Positions 25,201 to 32,423 are shown, counted from the first letter of the stretch. The stretch: DNA of 33,003 nt from GCA-001856825 sp049965815 (GCA_049965815.1 JBMFVV010000015.1:1-33003); one strand, 5' to 3'. Made by a program: numbers and translations. Notes: generated from the sequence alone by a model not told the origin.

Positions 25201-26267
25201 GGGACATACTGCACAAAGTAGTGAGGATTTACGTAAAGCTTCCAATACTGGTCGAAGATCCACTTCCCTGCCGGTAAGCCATAGTTATTTGTGAACATAA
25301 ATGGCCCAGTTCCAATGAGACCCGTTGCAGTTCCGGTAGCGGCATTGTATCCAACGTCCCATGCATTGTATGAGTTTGCTGCTGGCAGTGATGCCGTATA
25401 ATTCCATACTCCCGGTGATGATGAATAATCGTGACTTACCCAGATGTGATAAGGAAGGATTGGCGTTTCAAGCGTGTAAGTCAGGAAAGTTGCACTCTGG
25501 TTGCTCAGGTAAAAGTCAACCGTTGTATTGTTCACTGGGACAGCGTTCACAACATTTGGAAACGATCCACTGTAATCATAAGCAGATTGGAGTATCTTCC
25601 ACGATAGTATGAAGTCTGCGGACTGTACGTAGTACGTTTGCATCGTGACTGAAGGATACCTGTACGTATAGCTATGAGGATTTCCACTCGGACCATTGAA
25701 TGATGTATGGTTTGAGTAAACATATGTGGATACCCCTGGAGAATAATCCGTCCACTGTACCCCCGGCCTTATGTTCACCTGATAGACATACTTCACAGGT
25801 ACATACTGCCCATTCAGAGGATCAAAAGTAGTGAGATTTCCAGATCCAGCAAGCCCTAGGAATTTGCTTGTCGCAGACGATGCTGACATATTGGTAACGT
25901 TGTATTCATTCCAGCTTGTTGCAAGCCAGGGGGAGATTGTCTCATTCGGAAGAAGGGTTGTTGCAGAATCGTATACTTCGTCAAGAAGATAGAAACTGTA
26001 AACGTCAGTGGCTAAGTACACATTCAAATGTTCCACGTCATTGGTGGCCGCCATAATAAATGTTCCATTTGTGTAACCCGGTTCCTGCATCGTGGTTGTT
26101 GGATATGTCCACGGTGCATTGCTGCTTGCCAGTGCAGCCGGGGTTCCAGAAGCCCCAGCAACTGCTACGTTAGAAGTTGCGTCCATCGTGATTGCCATTG
26201 CAGACAGTATCATCACTAAAGAGACTGCAATTGCTATCACTATTTTCCTTTCGTTTCTGTTTTTCAA
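22281..26267 (-). CDS. Giant oligopeptide-binding protein with Ig-like stalk and C-terminal membrane anchor
   Basis: A 1328-residue extracytoplasmic binding protein of the SBP_bac_5 (DppA/OppA) family; relatives have 500-600 residues. An N-terminal signal or anchor helix (about 8-28) leads into the binding core (about 60-715), with family features such as PLNITAVRQALNYAVNK and an MLLNNTPG-type segment. After it come several beta-sandwich, Ig-like modules: about 722-840 (NITFEVRNQYGAPVSGASLTI), 855-965, 1005-1105 (VEVNVTVTNALGSPVPNF) and 1170-1260. A membrane helix (about 1286-1304) and a basic, proline-rich cytoplasmic tail (KEQTPPPEQQNPPEQK) end the protein. N-x-S/T sequons are very frequent, as expected for a glycosylated surface protein of a wall-less archaeon. 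The start is TTG at 26267, 7 bases after a perfect AGGAGGT. The stalk would hold the core away from the membrane. Confidence 0.88.
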   Translation of the reverse strand: MKNRNERKIVIAIAVSLVMILSAMAITMDATSNVAVAGASGTPAALASSNAPWTYPTTTMQEPGYTNGTFIMAATNDVEHLNVYLATDVYSFYLLDEVYDSATTLLPNETISPWLATSWNEYNVTNMSASSATSKFLGLAGSGNLTTFDPLNGQYVPVKYVYQVNIRPGVQWTDYSPGVSTYVYSNHTSFNGPSGNPHSYTYRYPSVTMQTYYVQSADFILSWKILQSAYDYSGSFPNVVNAVPVNNTTVDFYLSNQSATFLTYTLETPILPYHIWVSHDYSSSPGVWNYTASLPAANSYNAWDVGYNAATGTATGLIGTGPFMFTNNYGLPAGKWIFDQYWKLYVNPHYFVQYVPSLSQWTPKFYELYVPLYLSLSAAVTAVTLNQVYQIEGGVTPTFLPTLATSPNTYVFHKPTTGYGFIQLNSFNQSDANMTTSQYGFTPASIAPPLNITAVRQALNYAVNKVYLNSVVDEGYGIPGTSVVPDSDSVWQNHSLPSYSYNPSLAMTLLNNTPGMTRVNGEYYYQGKQFTMDIQITSAASNPIGVEGALLIAQWWDQIGVKTTVTQEAFSTLVDNLITYGYQAIELGISGIVGDPTGDYISFYTPAGLGSGFFLGPYSNITFNGVNMNGTAVTTLMTTLYNELNTNTNLTQRIQISNEIQGIAAIESTMINVGYGIDLFPVVTSVFTNTTNDTLSQTGYEYWNFMTAHLKTPTITTVSKTIPTELSVGVVPSSRIYYNGEYGNITFEVRNQYGAPVSGASLTIGVNPSGALLNITSLSGVTNSQGTYVLEFKVLGNQPLVYTSDYTGEINISAAATMSSSSSGPVLPGLGYTYIDVSPVPVAYKVLAVPNLQTTSSAYQPLTIKIYNPVTGAPIAGYSYIIQVNSGILDLSNSTDRSAALSQLTPGNPYAESYSANNNYNMTQIVGSTPSNGTFTIGVRAVSGLNVSLIGNSTESYIFLGNYYAGAPLSGATPYMTLAELTSATNPLGFGTQQPVEIPVQVSTGTPQYEITMTTSQPYISSPSGSVEVNVTVTNALGSPVPNFAVDLVSQNALGANRGYFYGMGTEIQYPNLNSLFGSATLPAIQVMTNGSGMASVMFSSGLYQVESVNGSFMGYAPENFMDQYLVPADMFQLSAVGINYTAVATAEVNSSAMVNNPAPSTVLTPYFSNSQSLNGFNIVYGNSSYTLYVNSTMMNAAGPSVSGTSFSVSASFGNLSTTSGTTGANGSSSITYSAPNVTVMTPVTITVTSGGSSYMYSFFVMPLQKVTSKPITKTVIVTPNLDAYYALIVVFAVLFVAFAALYSMSRGKGKTKEQTPPPEQQNPPEQK

Positions 26268-26274
26268 AACTTTT

Positions 26275-26321
26275 ACCTCCTATTTATTAACCCGTGTTGA
26301 TTGAAATTCTTTAATATAAAC
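26275..26321 (-). promoter_or_regulatory. Promoter and Shine-Dalgarno of the binding-protein gene
   Basis: On the minus strand GTTTATATTAAAG (26309-26321) is a strong TATA box about 45 bases from the start codon, and AGGAGGT (26275-26281) is an unusually good ribosome-binding site 7 bases before the TTG start. This gene is therefore leadered, unlike most promoters in this window, which fits a highly translated surface protein. Confidence 0.65.
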
Positions 26322-26740
26322 ATTTTGAGGGAATTTTTGATTCAGTTGGAATTTGGAACTGGTATTTGATACTCTGAAAATATAAAATTTCTCTAATTGC
26401 TAGGAAAAAGCCAACATGGGTTGGCACAAAAATGGAATTAGTCTTATGGATAATGACACTACTCTTCACTCTCTACGATGTACCAATCTTATTTTTACTA
26501 GAATTAACCTTTCCCGTGTATAAGTATGCCCTGATCTTGGAACAAATAAGATAATTCTGGAGTGGCACCTTTCTTCTCTTCAAATATTCTATGACATTAT
26601 AGAGACTGAGTAATGCTTTAAAAATCTCTCGAGACAAGATGTAATATATAGGAGAGTGAAAGATCAAAGAAAGAATTGGCCTCGGAATACTTTTAATCAT
26701 TCTTCCTATTTACATTTCAACAACAGCTGATTGGTTCAAC
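26322..26740. other. Divergent intergenic region with a small hairpin
   Basis: A 419-base gap between the binding-protein promoter and the APC permease. It holds a perfect 6-bp hairpin, GCCAAC-ATGG-GTTGGC (26410-26425), which is also a 16-base inverted repeat, about 90 bases upstream of the binding-protein TATA box. AATACTTTTAATC (about 26686-26698) is a possible TATA box for the permease, giving a leader of about 20-25 bases. A 75-codon minus-strand frame at 26473-26700 has no recognisable features and I do not call it. Confidence 0.4.
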
Positions 26741-28024
26741 ATGGCGAATTCTAAGATTACGATGTGGCAGGCTACGGCAATCGGGCTCGGGAACATAATA
26801 GGTGCGGGAATCTTCGTGCTGGCTGGTGTCGTCATAAAAGATTCAGGCCCAGGAGCCATTGTAGCGTTCGTCTTTACAGCATTCCTAGCCACGACCGTTG
26901 CGTTCAACAGCGCCGAACTTTCCTCGAAGATAATCTCACATGGAGGACTCTACTCCTTTGTAAGGGAAACGATGGGCGATTCACTGGGATTCATAGTTGG
27001 ATGGCTCAGAGCGATATCTTATGCAATTGCAGGGGCTGCAGTAACCCTTGGATTTTCTTCATACCTCCTCTCGTTCTTCAACATTGATTCGCACCTGTTG
27101 ATAATATTGGTATCTGTCATCTTCATCTTGATCATAACTGCAATAGATTACTCTGGGGTAAAACTCGTCGCAAAGCTGGAGCAGGTACTGGTTTTCATGA
27201 CTGTAGCAGGCCTAGTGATATTCATATTGGTTTCAGTAAAGTATGGATCCTGGACACCTTCCCACTTCACACCACTCTTTCCGCATGGCCCCTTAAGTAT
27301 CATCGAGGCTGCATCACTCGCATTTTTCGCGTATTCAGGGTTCAATACAATTGCTACCCTAACACCAGAGGTGGAGGATGGAAGAAAAAACGTACCAAAA
27401 GCAATCATGATATCACTTGTTGTAAGTTCTGTTCTGTACATTCTTGTGGTCATCGGTATGCTTTCGCTGATGCCTTGGAATTTATATGGAATCAGTGCAG
27501 ATCCTCTGGTGAATGCGCTAAGCTATTCTCATGCCCCTATGTTTATTTCATTTACTGTCAGCATAATTGCCCTGATCGCAACCATAACAGTAACTCTTTC
27601 ACTCATTGTTGCAGGTTCCAGAACTCTCCTTCAGATGAGTGAGGACCATCTCTTCCCAAAATGGATAGAAGGGAGTAGCCATGACTCACCCAAAAGGGCG
27701 GTACTGATAATAGGCGTCCTTGCCGTGATATCCCTATTCCTAGGTAATCTACAGTATGTTGCCCTTGCATCTAATTTTGGGGTAATATTTTCGTACTCCC
27801 TCACGGGAATAGCAGTGATAATTATAAGAAAGAAAAAATTACCCGGCCTGTTTAGCGTCCCACTCTATCCGTACCTGCCAATAATTTCTATCGTGCTCTC
27901 GATTGTCATCATGTTCACTCTTGGGTCCCAGGCTCTATATCTTGGTACCGTAATGATAGTAACAGGAATCATCATTTATTCCTTTCAACGTGTAGAAAAG
28001 GGGAGAGTACAAATCACACGATGA
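26741..28024 (+). CDS. APC-superfamily amino-acid permease
   Basis: A 427-residue, 12-helix transporter of the amino acid-polyamine-organocation superfamily. The first helix carries the signature GLGNIIGAGIFVLAG (15-29), the glycine-rich unwound segment that binds the substrate backbone. AYSGFNTIATLTPEVEDGRKNVPKAI (about 192-217) matches helix 6 and the following conserved E-x2-x-P motif. SRTLLQMSEDHLFPKW (about 291-306) is the usual loop after helix 8. It probably imports amino acids by proton symport, but the exact substrate cannot be read. It stands alone on the plus strand, divergent from the binding-protein gene and convergent with the stress-protein gene. Confidence 0.85.
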   Translation: MANSKITMWQATAIGLGNIIGAGIFVLAGVVIKDSGPGAIVAFVFTAFLATTVAFNSAELSSKIISHGGLYSFVRETMGDSLGFIVGWLRAISYAIAGAAVTLGFSSYLLSFFNIDSHLLIILVSVIFILIITAIDYSGVKLVAKLEQVLVFMTVAGLVIFILVSVKYGSWTPSHFTPLFPHGPLSIIEAASLAFFAYSGFNTIATLTPEVEDGRKNVPKAIMISLVVSSVLYILVVIGMLSLMPWNLYGISADPLVNALSYSHAPMFISFTVSIIALIATITVTLSLIVAGSRTLLQMSEDHLFPKWIEGSSHDSPKRAVLIIGVLAVISLFLGNLQYVALASNFGVIFSYSLTGIAVIIIRKKKLPGLFSVPLYPYLPIISIVLSIVIMFTLGSQALYLGTVMIVTGIIIYSFQRVEKGRVQITR

Positions 28025-28134
28025 TCACTATTATGAATTAAACCAAAAAAAGTGATTGCACAATTCCAGAGTGAAATATTTGGTCATATATTGAACGTAA
28101 GAACGAGTAGGAGCTAATCGCATTTGGATGAGAG

Positions 28135-28608
28135 TTACTTTATTATCAGCACTGGAACCGTAGAGTGGGTTACAACTGCACTTGACACACTTCCTAGCAG
28201 AAGACTCTTGAAACCTCCGAGTCCTCTGGACCCCATGACTATCAGGTCAGGTTTGATTTTCTTTGATTCTGATAGAAGTGATTCGGCTACGGAAGTAGTT
28301 CCTTCCGTATACACAATTTCAATTTTCACTTTCCTCTTCCTGGCATCCTTCATCAGTGGCTCAGATGCCTTATTTATATTTCTCTTATCTGCGGTATAAA
28401 ACTCATCCCAGTTGTAGTATACTTCTCCATAATTTACAACCGGGTATTCAACGCAATGAATAACAGTTATTTCTGAACTGTACTTCTCGGAGATAGAGAT
28501 AGCCGCTTTCAACGCGCGGATTGAATGTAATGATGCGTCAAATGCAACAACTATCTTCTTTGGAGCGAATTCACTCTCATCTTCCGCGGTGCTATTGTTA
28601 CTTCCCAT
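28135..28608 (-). CDS. Universal stress protein (UspA family)
   Basis: A 157-residue single-domain Usp protein. After a charged N-terminal extension (about 15 residues) comes strand 1, KIVVAFDASLHSIRALKAA, with the conserved Asp. The C-terminal ATP-binding motif is GSRGLGGFKSLLLGSVSSAVV (G-x2-G-x9-G-S pattern), followed by the PVLIIK end strand. It should therefore be an ATP-binding Usp. It may serve the neighbouring permease, since archaeal Usp genes often lie beside transporters, but the two genes converge and are not co-transcribed. The start ATG at 28608 has a well-placed TATA box. Confidence 0.88.
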   Translation of the reverse strand: MGSNNSTAEDESEFAPKKIVVAFDASLHSIRALKAAISISEKYSSEITVIHCVEYPVVNYGEVYYNWDEFYTADKRNINKASEPLMKDARKRKVKIEIVYTEGTTSVAESLLSESKKIKPDLIVMGSRGLGGFKSLLLGSVSSAVVTHSTVPVLIIK

Positions 28609-28626
28609 ACTGCTATGAGCAGATGG

Positions 28627-28641
28627 ACAAATTTAAAATTA
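28627..28641 (-). promoter_or_regulatory. TATA box of the universal stress protein gene
   Basis: On the minus strand AATTTTAAATTTG is centred about 26 bases upstream of the ATG at 28608, so the transcript is probably leaderless. The direct repeat bordering the insertion-sequence remnant starts at 28644, right at the BRE position, so the insertion may have replaced the upstream control region of this gene. Confidence 0.5.
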
Positions 28642-28813
28642 TTCATTTGGGTGGTACTGGGAGAGATTGTTGGATAGCGAGTGATTATTTATATACCATC
28701 TGTGAAGCGTCACTGTGAGAATTCTTATACATCCAGTCATCTTCCAGATATTCAATCATTACCACGCCTGATAACAGAAAACATGAAATACAAGCATGCA
28801 ATATTATTGCAAT

Positions 28814-28996
28814 ATGAAAAGGAAGGTATCAGAAAAGCCAATGGACATCCGGATGCAGGGGTACGAGGTGATAGAGAAGGTCGTCACGCAGCACGCCACT
28901 TCAGCCAAGGTCCTGGTTCCCAGACACTGGATAGGGAAGAGAGTAAGAGCCGTTCGTCTCGAACCGCTGGACGAAGAGGAAGACAAAGAATATTGA
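28814..28996 (+). CDS. DUF2080-type transposon-encoded small protein
   Basis: A 60-residue protein starting MKRKVSEKPMD, with the core ATSAKVLVPRHWIGKRVRAVRLEPLD and an acidic tail. The pattern (small beta strand, SAKVxxPRxWxGKxV) is the DUF2080 'transposon-encoded protein' family, common in archaea just upstream of DDE transposase genes. Its fold resembles AbrB-like or antitoxin-type DNA-binding strands, but no function is established here. The frame is open six codons further upstream (ATG at 28796); I chose the second ATG by similarity of the N-terminus. It is intact although its transposase partner is broken. Confidence 0.65.
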   Translation: MKRKVSEKPMDIRMQGYEVIEKVVTQHATSAKVLVPRHWIGKRVRAVRLEPLDEEEDKEY

Positions 28997-29318
28997 TCTC
29001 AAGAGCGTCCGTCTTGGCAAATACTACTCAGGTCAGAGCATACTTGATGATTTCAATGAAAACACAATGATATTCCTCATCCCAAAGAAGAATTCGCGGA
29101 TAAGAGGCAGAAGGAACTGGAGGGAAATAATCAGGCGTTTCATGGAAGACCCGATGAACTACCTGAGGGAATACTTCAAGAGGAATGCATCAGAGTCGGG
29201 ATTCTCATCCGACAAGAGGACAACTGGCGGTCTGATATATCAGAGGAGGAAGGATAGGAAAGAAACATCAGGATTCTGCAAGGGACTCATACACAATCTC
29301 ATACTTCTACATGGTTAG
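28992..29318 (+). pseudogene. C-terminal remnant of a DDE transposase
   Basis: The frame reads DLKSVRLGKYYSGQSILDDF, then NTMIFLIPKKNSRIRG, ESGFSSDKRTTGGLIYQRR and ETSGFCKGLIHNLILL to a stop at 29318. This is the C-terminal third of an archaeal DDE transposase: a SxRLxKYYS strand, then xxLIPKKN, then the conserved SESGFSxDKR and HNL motifs. It overlaps the end of the DUF2080 gene by a few bases and has no start of its own except an internal ATG at 29067. In an intact element the transposase begins after the DUF2080 stop, so an internal deletion removed about two thirds of it. Confidence 0.65.
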
Positions 29319-29347
29319 GGGACTTCTGTCCCAATGTCCATTTGGGT

Positions 29348-29716
29348 ACACAAATAGATACTTGAGAATGATTTATCGGATTGAGAGGTAGATGAATTCA
29401 GAAATGTACCTTTGGAGTAGGGGCAATTATGGCTGGTTCCTTTACCATGCTTGCACCTGTTCCTTAACTTTTTGCCAAATAGAAATGCGTACGACTATTT
29501 CTTACACTTTTCATTATGTATATTGGTCGATAAGAATGATATTTGAAGAAGGACCTTTTATTGTTATAGTAACTAGCCCGAAACTTTACAATTAAAGAAA
29601 AGTATAGTAATATTAAAGGGCAAAGTCAGGTTTGATACCTTCGTTTTCTAAATGAAAATAGAAAAAGATGGTGCTAGGTACCGAAAAACGCTCGTCCGAT
29701 ACAAATCATGAAATTA
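29348..29716. other. Non-coding stretch downstream of the sulfur cassette
   Basis: About 370 bases without a convincing gene. A 67-codon plus-strand frame (29392-29595) is rich in Trp, Tyr and Cys without family features and has no ribosome-binding site; I do not call it. On the minus strand, downstream of the TauE-type gene, T-rich runs (about 29649-29668, CTTTTTCTATTTTC) may act as its terminator. Confidence 0.4.
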
Positions 29717-30505
29717 TCACAAGTGAAGGACTACTCCAAGGTTCTGATATATTATGTATACTGCAACGACAATCACAATTATTGCAAATATCTGTGTCAG
29801 CCTGCGTTTTGGTACTCGGCTCGCGTATCTGGCGCCTACCCATCCTCCCAGAACTCCACCCACTATGAATAATGCGGATATAATGATGTTGACATCTCCG
29901 CTTATAGCATATCTGGCTGCTGTGACTATACCGAATGTACCGACTGACATAAGGGACGTACCTACCGCCTGAATGATGTTCAGGCCTCCACCAAAGAGAA
30001 GGCCGGGAACTATGAGGAAGCCGCCACCTATTCCGAAGTATCCAGAAGCGAACCCGACGGCAACGCCCGTGATAACCAGTATTCCATATGATTTGGATAC
30101 TTTGCGTTCCTTCTCTGAGGTATCGACGCACTTTCTTTGTAGCATATATAATGCTATACCAATCATTAGGAAACCGAAAAAGAAGAGCAGAAACGTTCCA
30201 GGGGTTAGGAGTCCCAATTCAGAACCTACAAGAACGCCGGCAACCCCAGGGATTGTGAACAATGTTCCAGTCCTGTAGTTGACATTCTTCTTGAGTGTAT
30301 GCGGTATGAGATTGAGATATGCATTTATGCCAACAGCGAGTGCTGTCGTACCTATCACAAGATGTGGATGATCATACCCAACAAAATAGATCAACAAGGG
30401 AATGGCGAGTATGGATCCGCCTCCGCCTATAAGACCTAGACTAAAGCCTACGAGTATGCCTGAGATTATTGACAGTACTATTTGCAGATCTGTGATTCCA
30501 AACAT
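29717..30505 (-). CDS. TauE/SafE-family anion transporter
   Basis: A 262-residue membrane protein with eight or so helices in two homologous halves. Each half begins with the family's glycine-rich motif: GLIGGGGSILAIPLL (about 24-38) and GYFGIGGGFLIVPGLL (about 154-169). The family (sulfite exporter TauE/SafE, DUF81) moves sulfite, sulfoacetate and related organosulfur anions. It is the third gene after a YeeE-type transporter and a DsrE-like protein, 5 bases behind the latter, so a role in exporting sulfite or another sulfur product is likely. Direction and substrate are inferred from the family and context. Confidence 0.85.
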   Translation of the reverse strand: MFGITDLQIVLSIISGILVGFSLGLIGGGGSILAIPLLIYFVGYDHPHLVIGTTALAVGINAYLNLIPHTLKKNVNYRTGTLFTIPGVAGVLVGSELGLLTPGTFLLFFFGFLMIGIALYMLQRKCVDTSEKERKVSKSYGILVITGVAVGFASGYFGIGGGFLIVPGLLFGGGLNIIQAVGTSLMSVGTFGIVTAARYAISGDVNIIISALFIVGGVLGGWVGARYASRVPKRRLTQIFAIIVIVVAVYIIYQNLGVVLHL

Positions 30506-30510
30506 TTAAA

Positions 30511-30858
30511 TCAGAACGTTATTATTGCATATCCGTTTTCTATTTTACTGTTTACTTCAACTCCTCCAAGAACCATCTCTATACCCGGAAATATGTCTGC
30601 TTCAGTTATCCCCTCCCCTGCCATACTTACCTTGCATATCGTGACCTTTATCCCTAACTTCAACAGTTCATCAACCTGCTCCTCAAACTGCGGTGAATTT
30701 TTATGCCTTTTGTCCGCAGCTTGTACACCTCTCCCCAGGAAGAGAAACTCTACGTTGGCTTTCGCATTTTTTACTGCATTTGCCGCAAAATTGAATGACA
30801 CCATTTCCGTATTTATGTTGTCCTTGCCTGTTATTAACATCACCAGAATTTTTGCCAT
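30511..30858 (-). CDS. DsrE/TusD-like sulfur-relay protein
   Basis: A 115-residue cytoplasmic protein of the DsrE fold: N-terminal strand AKILVMLITG, a helix with MVSFNFAANAVKNA, strand VEFLFLGRGVQ, and GIKVTICKVSMAGEGI with Cys75. In DsrE/TusD proteins a cysteine at this place carries persulfide sulfur, so this is the probable active residue. The open frame starts with a TTG at 30864, but GGAGGT (about 30868-30873) is well spaced only from the ATG at 30858, which I chose. It lies between genes for a YeeE-type and a TauE-type transporter; passing imported sulfur on as bound persulfide is a plausible role. No TusA gene is seen in the window. Confidence 0.75.
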   Translation of the reverse strand: MAKILVMLITGKDNINTEMVSFNFAANAVKNAKANVEFLFLGRGVQAADKRHKNSPQFEEQVDELLKLGIKVTICKVSMAGEGITEADIFPGIEMVLGGVEVNSKIENGYAIITF

Positions 30859-30926
30859 GATCAATTAACCTCCAAGTGAGGCTCATTGTGATAGACGGAT
30901 TTGAGTTCCTTCAACTTGGTCACCCA

Positions 30927-32324
30927 TCACTTAGTATATCCCCACGCGTTTATTTTCAGGTGGTAGAAAAACCTGAGCATGATCCAGGCGCTGATGAGGA
31001 CGAACATCATGAATACGAAACTGGAAACTGCCATCTGTATGTCACCGCTCAGTATGTGCCCTGAGGCACATCCATTAGCCATTCTTGCACCGAATAACAC
31101 CATGAACGCCCCGACGAATGAACCGATTGGTCTGTATTTTGGATTATGACTATGGCTCCATATCTTTGGCACCTGTTTCTTGAATCCCATGAATCTTCTG
31201 GATATAAGGACTGAAGAAATGAGGCCGCCCAACAAAGAACTAAGATCTGTGAAAGGCTCCCATCCTATTTCACTGAACGGTTTGTTCACCGGTACACCAT
31301 TGATGATGTGCATCCCCCCGAAAAGTTGGAAGTAAGAGTTGGAAGCAGCCCAAGTGGAATTCACCAGATAAGAAAGTTGTGCCCCTATCCAGGAGAACGT
31401 TGTTGATTCCCCGAATATCTGATGGAGTATTATTACCGCTACCGCAGTTATTGTGAATGCCAGGCCCAAGGGTATTGTCATTCTTGCATTTTCCGTACTG
31501 CTCTCGTTAATCAATCTGGTAAGATACTTATTGGCCTTCGGATATTTTTCAAAATCCTCCTTTATTACTGCATCGAAAGTTATTGTCTTTTCCCCCTTTC
31601 CAAACATATGATACCCACATGAATTTTTTACCTTTGTTCCGGGATATCTTGGCAGGAGCAGAAATACGGCAATGAGAATGGCCCCGAAGATCAGGCTCAC
31701 AAAGAAGACATCGACCTTGGCTTTTATGCCGAATATTGAGGCCCATGTTATTGGACCGAAATTGAGGGTATTCCAGAAAAATCCCCTTACTCCACCGAAT
31801 ATCGCAGACCAGGAAAATGCACCTAGCAGCCCTCCAAGCGCTGCGTATATTGCATCTCTCCTTCCCGTCCCTAGCGCTATCCATATGGTTCCCGGATAGT
31901 ATCCTGCAAGCCCGACTCCTGCACCAAATATTATACCGCCTATGACGATTCCAGGAACGAAGAAATCTTTTATTCCGAAGTTAGGGTGAGTAATTAATGC
32001 AACGGCATATAGCAATATTGCTCCAACGCCAATAGCAAATCCAAAACATACCATCAAAAACCTGTCTTGAAAAGCCATAACTCTGAATAAAGTATCTGGA
32101 TCAGTGAAATTCCAGAGTTCAAGTGGAATGGCAAGTGGCAGAGCAACAATTAACCCCAGTAGCAGAGGTGCCTTGGTTTGATGGAAAACGTATTGCATCA
32201 CTATTCCCCCTATGAACAGTGAGATAGCTAGAATCAGAAGAGCATATACAGATTTCCAAAAGATCGATTTATCCCTCTTGAAATCTTTATCCCCTTTATT
32301 CATTTCATGAATGGATTCAGACAT
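30927..32324 (-). CDS. YeeE/YedE-family transporter (thiosulfate/sulfur uptake)
   Basis: A 465-residue membrane protein with two Sulf_transp (DUF395) halves joined by a hydrophilic linker (about 226-282). The family imports thiosulfate (YeeE/TsuA) or related sulfur compounds. In the second half ARMANGCASGH (413-423) keeps the family cysteine, Cys419. In the first half the matching segment is GLAGYYPGT (138-146), where many relatives have a cysteine (GYCPGT); here it is Tyr. Cys93 (MVCFGF) is another possible thiol. At 465 residues it is longer than the approximately 350 of single-chain YeeE because of the N-terminal extension and the linker. It is the first gene of the sulfur cassette; the start is ATG at 32324, and AAAAATAAATAG (about 32368-32380) is a candidate TATA box. 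Confidence 0.8.
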   Translation of the reverse strand: MSESIHEMNKGDKDFKRDKSIFWKSVYALLILAISLFIGGIVMQYVFHQTKAPLLLGLIVALPLAIPLELWNFTDPDTLFRVMAFQDRFLMVCFGFAIGVGAILLYAVALITHPNFGIKDFFVPGIVIGGIIFGAGVGLAGYYPGTIWIALGTGRRDAIYAALGGLLGAFSWSAIFGGVRGFFWNTLNFGPITWASIFGIKAKVDVFFVSLIFGAILIAVFLLLPRYPGTKVKNSCGYHMFGKGEKTITFDAVIKEDFEKYPKANKYLTRLINESSTENARMTIPLGLAFTITAVAVIILHQIFGESTTFSWIGAQLSYLVNSTWAASNSYFQLFGGMHIINGVPVNKPFSEIGWEPFTDLSSLLGGLISSVLISRRFMGFKKQVPKIWSHSHNPKYRPIGSFVGAFMVLFGARMANGCASGHILSGDIQMAVSSFVFMMFVLISAWIMLRFFYHLKINAWGYTK

Positions 32325-32423
32325 AAGTGTTTGTCACCAATGTTTACATATCTCGAAACAACAAAAAACTATTTATTTTTAGATGCAGAAATAAATAGAA
32401 ATTGTGCACTGCTGCAGGAAAAT

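Larger units (their letters stand above)
28653..29338 (+). mobile_element. Internally deleted insertion sequence with DUF2080 gene
   Basis: A 686-base element bounded by a perfect 9-base direct repeat CATTTGGGT (28644-28652 and 29339-29347), which looks like a target-site duplication. The two ends match as an imperfect inverted repeat: GGTACTGGGAGAGA at the left against GACATTGGGACAGA read inward from the right (10 of 14). Inside are an intact DUF2080-type gene and the C-terminal part of a DDE transposase; the transposase N-terminus and core are missing. It is a non-autonomous relic. GGGAC-TTCT-GTCCC (29319-29332), a perfect 5-bp hairpin, lies just after the transposase stop near the right end. 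Confidence 0.5.

Noticed and set aside
26473..26700. 75-codon minus-strand open frame upstream of the APC permease
   Set aside because: No family features and no ribosome-binding site; its frame lies in AT-rich promoter DNA.
28681..29070. 129-codon plus-strand frame across the IS relic
   Set aside because: It is an out-of-frame shadow of the DUF2080 gene, rich in Arg/Ser/Gly, with no family motif; the overlapping frame matches DUF2080.
29392..29595. 67-codon plus-strand frame between the IS relic and the TauE-type gene
   Set aside because: Unusual Trp/Tyr/Cys-rich composition, no ribosome-binding site or TATA box at the right distance, and no recognisable motif.
30859..30864. TTG start for the DsrE-like gene
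   Set aside because: The GGAGGT site is too close to the TTG and well spaced for the ATG two codons later.
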